A DNA stretch of 6,569 bases, from positions 1 through 6,569 of the forward strand of contig CAZLHI010000085.1 of NCBI GenBank assembly GCA_964559435.1. Reading direction: 5' to 3'. Made by a program: the position numbers and the translations under genes. Position 1 is the first letter of the stretch. Each line of letters begins with the position of its first letter. This DNA comes from Hebobacterum sp964559435. GTDB taxonomy: Bacteria; Armatimonadota; Hebobacteria; Hebobacterales; Hebobacteraceae. The notes beneath the pieces were generated by a model, which was not told the DNA's origin, searched no databases, and worked only from the letters and a program-made list of their open reading frames with translations. This document shows positions 1 through 6,030 of this stretch, piece by piece.

Positions 1-1
1 G

Positions 2-454
2 CATGGCAAATACCATGTCCACAGCCGATATACCTATAAAACAAGAGATTCTCTAGATGCCATGGTGGGCGTTGATGGTCTGCGGAGGTTCCTCTCGCGG
101 ATGAGCATGCGAGCTGCCCTGCAGGAAGCGACGGAAAGGGGGATGGCAGATGGAGCCGAAGCCGCGCGTGTGGCTTCCCTCAGGCAGCAGGCACCACTTG
201 GTGCTTTCGATGAGGAACGTGTCCGCTATATCCTTGTTGACATGCAGGTTGGTGGGGTGGTTGCGTTCTACCGAAGGAAAGCGGCTAGCGATCCCAACTC
301 GGCCGAAGCCGTGCGCCGATGGGACGCCGGAGTCAGGGTAAGAAACCCTCACAGGTATGATCGGGTGATCCTGCCGGGCCGAGGCTGGACGATTGTGCGC
401 CGGGGAACCACGACTCCTCTTGATGGTATGGAGGTGCAACTCGTCGAACCCTGA
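2..454 (+). CDS. Unidentified protein, C-terminal part (runs in from left edge)
   Basis: The frame is open from base 2 to a TGA at 452-454, giving about 150 residues. The first in-frame ATG is at 62, but the 20 codons before it read as ordinary protein (HGKYHVHSRYTYKTRDSLDA), and no ribosome binding site precedes that ATG. I therefore treat this as the C-terminal part of a longer gene. Visible parts are a charged, alanine-rich helical stretch (about residues 25-65), a beta-like segment VRYILVDMQVGGVVAFYRR, and a basic, beta-rich end with RYDRVILPGRGWTIVRRG. There is no membrane helix or signal peptide in this part. I do not recognise the family. An antisense open frame covers the same stretch (53-493), but its sequence looks like a shadow. 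I am fairly sure it is coding; the function is unknown. Confidence 0.6.
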   Translation, partial: HGKYHVHSRYTYKTRDSLDAMVGVDGLRRFLSRMSMRAALQEATERGMADGAEAARVASLRQQAPLGAFDEERVRYILVDMQVGGVVAFYRRKAASDPNSAEAVRRWDAGVRVRNPHRYDRVILPGRGWTIVRRGTTTPLDGMEVQLVEP

Positions 455-574
455 AGAAGCGAAGCTCGTCGAGGGCCCATCCCGTGATCGCATTTGACAC
501 CTGAAAGAAGCACAGCCCTTGCCCTTGAATGCCCGTGAAGCTCAGTATAACAGAGGTGAAAGGAGAGCACGGAG
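455..574 (+). promoter_or_regulatory. Intergenic stretch with a possible weak promoter for the zinc-ribbon gene
   Basis: The 120-base gap holds a good -10-like hexamer TATAAC at 546-551. An imperfect -35-like TTGAAT lies at 525-530, with a short 15-base spacing. A separate TTGACA at 494-499 has no -10 at the usual distance. Transcription from the 546 box would start near 557 and leave a leader of about 18 bases, with the ribosome binding site inside it. This is consensus matching by eye only, so it is weak. Confidence 0.25.
561..565 (+). promoter_or_regulatory. Ribosome binding site AGGAG for the zinc-ribbon gene
   Basis: AGGAG ends nine bases before the ATG at 575. It fixes that ATG as the start and gives a normal signal-peptide-like N-terminus. 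Confidence 0.6.
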
Positions 575-1117
575 ATGAGGAATCGAAGAATCTGGCTAAC
601 GGGTGCGTTGGTGGGTGTGGTAGCGCTTTGCGTCACGATCCGAGCACCCACTGCAGAGTTTTCGGGTGGATACTTCCACCGCATAAGGGGTGGCGTGCAG
701 AAAGTCCGCGCCTTTCATGAGCCGTTCTTCCCAAACGGAGTAATTGAGGGAAGATACGAAGGCAACCGAATTTCGATACCTACCACCGATGTCAAAGAGA
801 TCATCTGGACCGGGCCGCGCGAGATGACCGTCACGCTACGGGCCGGCAGAGTGTACAGATTGAGTGGCTGCTGGCCCAACCATGACCAGCGTAGTCGGAT
901 TCGGTACGAATTCTGGGATGAAATCAACCAGAAATGGTCCACAGGCACTGTTTTGATCGGGTACCCGGCTCGCTACGAAAAGCGGTGCAACAAGGTAGTC
1001 TTTGGCCAGGACATTGGCGATCTGAAGAAGTGTCCCAAGTGCAAGAGCTACTTTCCGCAGGACTTTCTCTTCTGCCCATACGACAAATCAGATCTGATAT
1101 GGTCGAGCAAGCGCTGA
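575..1117 (+). CDS. Exported or membrane-anchored protein with C-terminal zinc ribbon
   Basis: This encodes 180 residues. The N-terminus is a typical signal peptide or anchor: basic MRNRR, then a hydrophobic core at about residues 7-22 (WLTGALVGVVALCVTI). A plausible signal-peptidase site follows A-P-T-A near residue 27. The middle (about 30-150) is beta-rich, with no family I can name. The end carries CPKC (153-156) and FCPYD (166-170), a short zinc ribbon in which the fourth ligand position is Asp rather than Cys. From memory, CPxD endings of this kind recur in bacterial zinc ribbons, so this need not be damage. If the signal is cleaved, the ribbon lies outside the cytoplasm; if it is retained, the protein is a single-pass anchor. 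The start is supported by the AGGAG at 561. The next gene begins 68 bases downstream on the same strand. It is very likely a real gene, with unknown function. Confidence 0.8.
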   Translation: MRNRRIWLTGALVGVVALCVTIRAPTAEFSGGYFHRIRGGVQKVRAFHEPFFPNGVIEGRYEGNRISIPTTDVKEIIWTGPREMTVTLRAGRVYRLSGCWPNHDQRSRIRYEFWDEINQKWSTGTVLIGYPARYEKRCNKVVFGQDIGDLKKCPKCKSYFPQDFLFCPYDKSDLIWSSKR

Positions 1118-1185
1118 TCCCATAGGGCGATGGGCAAGCGCAGCAGAAGTCCGCGAACAAACCTTGTGAGGTAGAGGCGAGCGCC

Positions 1186-2334
1186 GTGGCCCGAGACTTG
1201 CCTGTATCTGCACAACATAGAGGAGAGCACAGTAACGCCATTGCGCCTGCGCTAGTCTCGCTGCGTGATAAGGCACTGCGCCGCTTACACAGCGACACAG
1301 TAATCGGACTCATCGTGCTGAGCGGCATCCTGGGTCTCCTTCTCAGCTTGGCCGGCGACGTGCGACTGTTCCCGTTCGTCTCACTAGGCCTATCCGCGGT
1401 GTTGCTCCCATACTGGTGGGGGGTGTATCAGCGCCGCAACGCACACTTCGCCTGGCATGACCACCTCGAACTCGCAGTTTTCGCATGGCTGCAGCGAAAG
1501 GGCGTACCTGTGGGCGATCTGGCCATGGTACGTTCCTCTGCGCGACTGAAGGAAGGCCCGGTGTCCAACGCACTGATAGTCACATGGCTGGTCGGAGGTA
1601 TCCTAGGCCTTCTGTTCTGGTTCGCATGGCAGATTCAAGTTGCTAGCCTTGCGTTCGGCCGTACCTCCTTCGAGCTGAGAGATCTCCTCGTTTTCCCCTA
1701 CCCGGTTGTGTCTCTGGCGGGCGGCGTCCCTGCCGCCTTGGTCCACGGTCTGCTGCAGCTTTACCTCTTGAAGCGCGTGCTGGAGGATCTTCGTTTTCAC
1801 GAGAGACGCGAGAACGTATTCCTGCGCTTGGCATCGGAGAAAGCTGCACGGCATGGGATAGAGCTGAACGTCCTGCTGGAAAGGCGGAGATCGATAGGCT
1901 GGCGGAACTTCTGGCTGCAGCTCTTCGTTTTCCCAATTCTCACTCTCGGCATCTACGGTCTGTGGGTTGTCCACTACGTTTTCCAGGATGGCACGAGCCA
2001 TGCGAAGCATCACGGTCAGTGGGAGGAATCGGTGCTCTCAGCTCTTGCAAAAGAGGGGGTGACTGTTGGAGTTGCGGTCCCTTCCCCGGAGCTGAGTCAC
2101 GTACAGCCGTTCGCCACGGAACAGATAATGGTATGGGGTGACCCAAAGGCAGAGATCGAGTCTTGGTCTTTCACAGTTCAAGAGGCTGTGTCCACTACGG
2201 TGCCTCAGGCGTCCCCTCCGGCGACTTCTGTGCCGGAGGAGCGATTGCGTAAGTTGACCAGGCTCCGTGAGGGGGGTCTTATTACAGAGGATGAGTACGA
2301 AGCAAAAAGGAAAGAGATTCTCAAGGATCTGTAG
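1186..2334 (+). CDS. Multi-pass membrane protein with DUF4234-like segment and C-terminal SHOCT domain
   Basis: This encodes 382 residues. The start is the GTG at 1186, the first canonical start after the in-frame stop at 1123, with GAGG at 1174-1177 eight bases upstream. Hydrophobic segments lie at about 38-56, 61-80, 128-150, 168-195 and 242-266, suggesting about five membrane helices. The last one contains FPILTLGIYGLWVVHYVFQD, which resembles the core of the DUF4234 family (a TxGIYGxYW-like motif followed by a short loop). After a Pro/Ser/Thr linker (about 335-350), residues 351-382 match the SHOCT domain well: LRKLTRLREGGLITEDEYEA followed by a lysine-rich end. SHOCT is a short C-terminal helical domain often attached to membrane proteins, with an oligomerisation role proposed for it. 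The substrate or role is unknown. It may share a transcript with the preceding zinc-ribbon gene. Start uncertainty: residues 1-25 are polar and less conserved-looking. Confidence 0.85.
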   Translation: MARDLPVSAQHRGEHSNAIAPALVSLRDKALRRLHSDTVIGLIVLSGILGLLLSLAGDVRLFPFVSLGLSAVLLPYWWGVYQRRNAHFAWHDHLELAVFAWLQRKGVPVGDLAMVRSSARLKEGPVSNALIVTWLVGGILGLLFWFAWQIQVASLAFGRTSFELRDLLVFPYPVVSLAGGVPAALVHGLLQLYLLKRVLEDLRFHERRENVFLRLASEKAARHGIELNVLLERRRSIGWRNFWLQLFVFPILTLGIYGLWVVHYVFQDGTSHAKHHGQWEESVLSALAKEGVTVGVAVPSPELSHVQPFATEQIMVWGDPKAEIESWSFTVQEAVSTTVPQASPPATSVPEERLRKLTRLREGGLITEDEYEAKRKEILKDL

Positions 2335-2337
2335 CAT

Positions 2338-2356
2338 GGCAGGTCTCGAATCTGCC
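2338..2356. terminator. Short inverted repeat between converging genes (possible terminator)
   Basis: GGCAG (2338-2342) and CTGCC (2352-2356) can form a five- to six-pair stem with a loop of about seven bases. It lies directly after the SHOCT gene stop, between two convergent genes. There is no T-run on either side, so an intrinsic terminator is only a possibility. Confidence 0.2.
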
Positions 2357-2361
2357 GAAGC

Positions 2362-2733
2362 TCAGCACTGCGCCGTCCGCTCTCGCAGCTCCCTCCACAT
2401 CCTCCGCTACGTCCCCCACCTCACCACCTGCGCAATGGGCCTCAAATGCGTCTCGCGGATAGGATCGCGTCCGACAACAGTGCGAGGCAGGTGAAGGATC
2501 TCCTCCTGGATATCCGGTGCGAGGAGCAGCAGGTTCATGATCTGAGTGACGCGAGCGCGGCTCACATGGGTCAGCGCAGCCAGCTCTGAGTAACTTTCGA
2601 CAACGCCGTCCCGCAGCAGCTCATCGAAGTGGTGTGCAAGTGCCAGCAGACGCGCCACTCGAGGCACGCTCCCGTGCGCAGTCGGCGTATCCAGTGCCTT
2701 TCCCTCGGGCAGGTCCAAAGTGACCGGTTCTGC
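2362..2733 (-). pseudogene. Recombinase-associated helix-turn-helix protein, premature TAG near the C-terminus
   Basis: The minus-strand frame contains VPRVARLLALAHHFDELLRD, then an HTH (SELAALTHVSRARVTQIMNL, about 2530-2589), then LAPDIQEEILHLPRT, GRDPI and LRPIA. I recognise this from memory as the small ParB-HTH-like protein commonly encoded beside serine recombinase genes in Planctomycetota and relatives. It probably binds DNA. The frame stops with TAG at 2407-2409. Reading through gives RRMWRELRERTAQC and a TGA at 2362-2364. Family members usually end with a W..QRRMW-type tail, so the TAG sits where a Gln would be expected, consistent with a CAG to TAG change. The start is unclear. The frame is open upstream to 2913, but that part overlaps the divergent methyltransferase, and family-like sequence begins near 2733 with no obvious ATG. 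No recombinase gene is adjacent. It is probably a decayed remnant, though a product lacking only its last 14 residues might still fold. Confidence 0.7.
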
Positions 2734-2784
2734 CGAGGATTCTCGAGGAAGGAGGCAAGCTCCCGTGCTACGAAGCTGGCCGTT

Positions 2785-2789
2785 GAGGG
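2785..2789 (+). promoter_or_regulatory. Ribosome binding site GAGGG for the methyltransferase
   Basis: GAGGG ends directly before an ATG at 2790, which is too close, and nine bases before a second in-frame ATG at 2799. The spacing favours 2799 as the true start. Confidence 0.5.
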
Positions 2790-2798
2790 ATGTCTGGT

Positions 2799-3485
2799 AT
2801 GGACAGCCGGCGCGTGTATTACGACCATGAGCCTGTCTATCGGCGCCTACGAGACAAGGGCGGGACAGGTTGGCACTCGACCAGTCTGGGTGCCTTCCAC
2901 ACGTTTCTCGCATGGGAGTTCTTCCCCGAGCCGGGGCGAGCGCTGGACCTCGGCTGCGGCGGCGGCGAACTTGCGATCCTGCTGGCGACGCGTGCGTGAG
3001 AAGTAACCGGCGTCGAGTTCTCCGAGACCGCGCTGGACATGGCCCGGAAGAACGCAGATGAGTCTGGTGTCAGCGTGGCGTTCATCCGGGCCGACGTCAC
3101 GAAACCGCTCCCGCTTCGACCTGGCCGATACACGCTGGTCTGCGATAATGCTGTTCGCCACTGCCTGATCGGTCGCACAGACCGGATGGCGTTCATGGCA
3201 AACGCATTCGGCGCTCTTCGAGACGGCGGAGTGATGTTCAGCGTCAACAGCTGTGCCGATGAGATTCCCGACTACTCGCATCCGCAAGCGCAGTTCGATC
3301 CGGAGACGAGGATCGCCCTCAACCGTACGCGTTACTGGGCGACTCTGGCCGAACTACTGGAGGAGTTCGTCTCCGCCGGCCTGCGGGTGGAGCATTTTGA
3401 GATGTGGCAGGACCCGCCGAGATGCTTCTGCTCGAGTGTTGCGATCTACGGCGCGAAGCCCGTTGTCCCTGTCAGCCGCCCGTGA
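2799..3485 (+). pseudogene. Class I SAM-dependent methyltransferase interrupted by an in-frame TGA
   Basis: Two pieces lie in the same frame, 2799-2996 and 3000-3485, separated only by TGA at 2997-2999 (codon 67). Read through, they make one methyltransferase of about 228 residues. SAM-binding motif I is ALDLGCGGGE (about 48-57). The stop comes next, where family members typically read like LLAxRGxEVTGV; then EVTGVEFSETALDMARKNA, which is motif II and the adjacent helix. FIRADV (95-100) is the acidic-loop region, DNAVRHCLIG (116-125) is the motif IV region, and LRDGGVMFSVN follows. Folds of this type transfer a methyl group from SAM in the cytoplasm; the acceptor cannot be read from the sequence. 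The length suits a small Methyltransf_11/25-like enzyme. The second half could be translated alone from the ATG at 3039 but would lack motif I. The likely state is a recent nonsense mutation or a sequencing error; stop recoding is less likely. It is divergent from the HTH remnant. Confidence 0.75.
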
Positions 3486-3642
3486 AGCCGGCCCGAGCGC
3501 CCTGAGAGGGACGGCGTCCGAAGGCGCCGCCGAATGGTCCGATAGGGGTAGCATACATAATCGTCACTCCCAGGCAAGCCCAGAGGCTGTGCAGGGCTGT
3601 CTCATCGCTATTTGATACCGGCGTTGACACGCTCCCTCATAG
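3486..3642. other. Intergenic stretch, nothing convincing
   Basis: These 157 bases follow the methyltransferase stop. They contain a CATAAT at 3556-3561 and a TTGACA at 3624-3629, but neither has a partner element at promoter spacing. No open frame here reads like a protein, and no signal-peptide-like coding sequence is present in any plus-strand frame I checked. Confidence 0.4.
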
Positions 3643-3864
3643 GGACAACCACTTCAGCGTGAAGCAAGGGCTGGTCCGGCGGAAAGCACCGGACCAGCCC
3701 CATCAGTCCTCGGCGCCACGTCGTCGACGGCGTCGTCTCTTACCGATGTTTGGGTCTCTCCGGAGATTGGAAAGAGCCGGGTTCTGCTCGATGCCTCGGC
3801 GCTGGGACAAGATCTGTGGTTCGGTCAGCCGGCCTCGCAATCACCCAACGGCCGGTGGCTGCTC
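3643..3864 (+). other. In-frame upstream coding extension of the propeller gene, without a canonical start
   Basis: The reading frame of the following gene stays open back to a TAG at 3640-3642. From about 3742 it reads like propeller sequence: DVWVSPEIGKSRVLLDASAL, then SPNGRWLLVTV running into the annotated start. The first part (3643-3741) is low-complexity Gly/Ala/Pro/Ser/Thr. No ATG, GTG or TTG occurs in frame before 3865. The true N-terminus was therefore probably further upstream and has been lost, or it lies behind a frameshift. Confidence 0.55.
3668..3700. repeat. Perfect 12-bp inverted repeat (stem-loop)
   Basis: The arms GGGCTGGTCCGG (3668-3679) and CCGGACCAGCCC (3689-3700) are exact reverse complements around a nine-base loop, CGGAAAGCA. 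There is no T-run after it, so it is not a standard intrinsic terminator for the plus strand. It sits inside the start-less extension of the propeller gene. It could be a terminator for the methyltransferase, a protein-binding palindrome, or the edge of a rearrangement. Confidence 0.6.
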
Positions 3865-5151
3865 GTGACGGTCCGGGCCGGCCGCGAGAAGCTCTTCGGT
3901 GCCGGCCCACCCGATGCGGAGAATGCGGTGGCCGCTCGCCACGCTCCGGGCACGCTCTATCTACTCGATTGCACGCAAGAGCGCCCGCCATCGGTGGTGC
4001 AACCTGACTGTCTGCTGGCGGCCGCGGCCTGGTCCCTGTCTGGTGACGACGTCGCGTGCACTCTAAGCCTGGAAGATGGGTGGGCTGTTACGCTGGTGAT
4101 TCCCCCCTCCGGAGAGCAGCGGGTACTGCTCACCCGGCCCGCCCAGGCGGCATGGTCGGTGGACGGGCGTCGGCTCCGTCTGTTCTCACTGGAGTGCGAC
4201 CAGGTGACAGAGGTCGTCTACGACCCGGAATCGGGAGAACTCGAATTCGTAGGCTCGGGCGGTACCCGCGCCCGCGCCAGCACGGAGAGCATGTGGGCGG
4301 GGGACAGGTCGATCCTCGCCTGGACTGAACCCTTCGGCGACGGCACCTCCATAGACCTGGCAACGGCCGACGCTTCGATTCGCCGCGCGCCAGCGGCCGG
4401 GGGAGTCGATAGGCTCCTCGGCTGGTCGTGCGGGGGCGAGCTCCTCGCTTACCGCGACCGGAAGGGAGGCCTGCAACTCAGTTCGGGCACGCGCTCCGAG
4501 ACGACCTTCCAGAGCATCAGGGCAACGTGGTCGGCCTTCCCAAGGAGTAAGCGCCTGCCTCAAGAAGAAGGTGGGATGACTCTTGGCACGACCTTCACCC
4601 CAGTGAGAATCGGCGAAGAGGACCTGGTGGGTTGGGCGCGAACGGCCGAAGGGCCGTGTCTGGTGTATACGGCGAGTGGCTCGCAGGAAGCCGCGCACCT
4701 GTCAGCCGTGTACTTCTGGAAGAAGACGCTGCTGGAACTTGGAATCGATCTCAGTAAGGACCTGGGGGAGGAGCACATCAAGCTTATATGCGACTCCCAC
4801 CTGGATGCTGTGGGGACGGCGATTCGAAGGTACGCGGCCGACCATGGCGGACGCTATCCGCCCCATGCCAGCGGCCCCAACCTCGTGAAGGACCTCCAGA
4901 AGTACGGAGACATGACAGTCTACATGGGGTCGGCCTTCGCCCCGGATGAGTACGTAGTGCGCCTGCTCTATCCGGGTGGCACGCGGGAAGAGGTCCTGCG
5001 AGAGGCGGCTGAGCTGGGCGAAACTGATCTCCCGCTGCTGGAACTGCGCGAAGGTGACGGCCGCGTCTTCCACATGTACACCGGCGGAGACGTCTGGATG
5101 ACGCGCCCGAACGGAGCGCGGGAGCCCATCAACATGTTGGGGCGGGAGTAG
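3865..5151 (+). CDS. Beta-propeller (TolB/WD40-like) protein with pseudopilin-like C-terminal domain
   Basis: From the GTG at 3865 this encodes 428 residues. The start is doubtful because propeller-like coding continues upstream in frame. Repeated blade motifs of the W-S-x-x-G-x-x-L type are visible: AAWSLSGDDVACTL (54-67), AAWSVDGRRLRLFS (95-108), a divergent WAGDRSILAWTEP (144-156) and LLGWSCGGELLAYRD (184-198). A fifth, SPNGRWLLVTV, lies just upstream and overlaps the start. Such repeats form beta-propellers, usually extracytoplasmic and binding-type rather than catalytic. Residues 312-333 (HLDAVGTAIRRYAADHGGRY) resemble the post-helix part of type II secretion pseudopilins and DUF1559-like proteins. 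The end (FHMYTGGDVWMTRPNGA, about 402-418) resembles their C-terminal strand. The usual N-terminal pilin helix is absent, so this would be a pilin head fused to a propeller. No signal peptide is seen, and no good ribosome binding site precedes the GTG. Coding is near certain; function is unknown. Confidence 0.8.
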   Translation: MTVRAGREKLFGAGPPDAENAVAARHAPGTLYLLDCTQERPPSVVQPDCLLAAAAWSLSGDDVACTLSLEDGWAVTLVIPPSGEQRVLLTRPAQAAWSVDGRRLRLFSLECDQVTEVVYDPESGELEFVGSGGTRARASTESMWAGDRSILAWTEPFGDGTSIDLATADASIRRAPAAGGVDRLLGWSCGGELLAYRDRKGGLQLSSGTRSETTFQSIRATWSAFPRSKRLPQEEGGMTLGTTFTPVRIGEEDLVGWARTAEGPCLVYTASGSQEAAHLSAVYFWKKTLLELGIDLSKDLGEEHIKLICDSHLDAVGTAIRRYAADHGGRYPPHASGPNLVKDLQKYGDMTVYMGSAFAPDEYVVRLLYPGGTREEVLREAAELGETDLPLLELREGDGRVFHMYTGGDVWMTRPNGAREPINMLGRE

Positions 5152-5211
5152 ACTACTCAGCGGGCGCTGCACCCGGCACCATCGGTCCTTGTTAGGGTAT
5201 CCTGACACCGC

Positions 5212-5994
5212 ATGTCCGTGTTGGGTGCGAGTGGGACATGTCTTAGAGCCGCCGGAACGTCCAGGCAGCATTTGCGGAGAGCACCACTAGGCCGCCACAC
5301 GCCGCCGCCCGTGGCAGACTTCTCTGGGTCACCGACGCAAGGGAACCCGACGCCAGCGGTGAGCTTCACCGACTCCTCCACCAACAACCCAACCTCGTGG
5401 AGCTGGACGTTCGGCGATGGCGGCACCTCGACGAACCAGAATCCGAGCCACAGCTACACGAGCGCGGGCAACTACACGGTCAGCCTGACCGCCAGCAATG
5501 CCGGCGGCTCCGACACGGAAACGAAGATCAACTACATCTCGGCGACCAGCCTGACGGCCCTGCACTTCCATGACTTCGAGACGAACACCCTAGGCGACTG
5601 GACCACCAGTGGGACCGTCGAGTGGTACTCGGGAACCCCGAGGCGCGGCACCCACGGCGTCCGCATAAGCGGATCGGGAACCCCGAATATGCACAAGAGG
5701 CAGTCGACCACCGAGTATGAGGACATAAGAGTGTCTTTCTACATCGGCGCCAGCAGTCTCGAGTCCGGCGAGTGGTGTGAAGCCCTCTGGTACGACGGCA
5801 GCAACTGGATACAGTTGAAGCGAATCGACGACGGTGATGCCGAAGAGGATGGTCAGCTTCACTACTTCCAGTACGACCTGCCTTCTTCGGCCAACGACAA
5901 CTTCTACCTCAGGGTGCCCTTCATGCTCCACGCCAGCTCGACCAGCGACTACATGTACGTGGACGACGTGAAGCTGGCAGGAAACGCGCAGTGA
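5212..5994 (+). CDS. PKD-domain protein with C-terminal beta-sandwich, N-terminus doubtful
   Basis: This encodes 260 residues from the ATG at 5212; an in-frame TGA lies at 5203-5205. Residues 33-110 are a clear PKD domain: PVADFSGSPT, VSFTDSSTN, the hallmark WSWTFGDGGTS, then HSYTSAGNYTVSLTASNAGG. Residues about 116-257 begin DFETNTLGDWTTSG and end DYMYVDDVKLAG. That pattern is common in secreted jelly-roll or MAM/carbohydrate-binding-like modules. PKD proteins normally act outside the cell in adhesion or polysaccharide contact. Yet the first 30 residues are polar and basic with no hydrophobic core, and the only ribosome-site-like AGGG (5194-5197) is 14 bases from the ATG. The export signal is therefore missing, and the gene may be a 5'-truncated fragment of a longer multi-domain surface protein. 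A 13-base direct repeat lies within the coding sequence. Confidence 0.75.
   Translation: MSVLGASGTCLRAAGTSRQHLRRAPLGRHTPPPVADFSGSPTQGNPTPAVSFTDSSTNNPTSWSWTFGDGGTSTNQNPSHSYTSAGNYTVSLTASNAGGSDTETKINYISATSLTALHFHDFETNTLGDWTTSGTVEWYSGTPRRGTHGVRISGSGTPNMHKRQSTTEYEDIRVSFYIGASSLESGEWCEALWYDGSNWIQLKRIDDGDAEEDGQLHYFQYDLPSSANDNFYLRVPFMLHASSTSDYMYVDDVKLAGNAQ
5629..5686 (+). repeat. 13-base direct repeat inside the PKD gene
   Basis: TCGGGAACCCCGA occurs at 5629-5641 and again at 5674-5686. The copies are 45 bases apart, exactly 15 codons, so both encode SGTP. Each copy is itself a small inverted repeat. It may reflect a short internal duplication or repeated protein sequence. Confidence 0.5.
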
Positions 5995-6030
5995 GCATCT
6001 GATTGGGGGGAGCTCAGCAGAGCCACCTTG

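Noticed and set aside
62..454. ATG at 62 as the true start of the first gene
   Set aside because: The frame is open and protein-like back to base 2, and no ribosome binding site precedes the ATG, so the gene more likely begins left of the window.
1221..1230. AGGAGAGCAC, identical to the ribosome-site region at 561-570, as evidence for a later start of the SHOCT gene
   Set aside because: No ATG, GTG or TTG follows in frame at a usable distance; the nearest candidate is an ATT 14 bases after AGGAG.
2339..2356. tRNA T-arm-like sequence after the SHOCT gene
   Set aside because: The loop does not fit TTCRA spacing, and no acceptor or anticodon arms surround it.
2997..2999. Selenocysteine at the methyltransferase TGA
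   Set aside because: The position corresponds to a variable residue between motif I and strand 2, with no cysteine expected there and no clear SECIS hairpin seen downstream.
3556..3561. CATAAT as a -10 promoter box
   Set aside because: The position 17 bases upstream reads AATGGT, with no resemblance to a -35 element.
3253..3615. Plus-strand open frame with arginine/serine-rich product
   Set aside because: It overlaps the second half of the methyltransferase in another frame and has low-complexity composition.
4702..5271. Long minus-strand open frame (189 codons)
   Set aside because: It lies opposite the well-supported propeller gene and has no recognisable motif; it is a GC-driven shadow.
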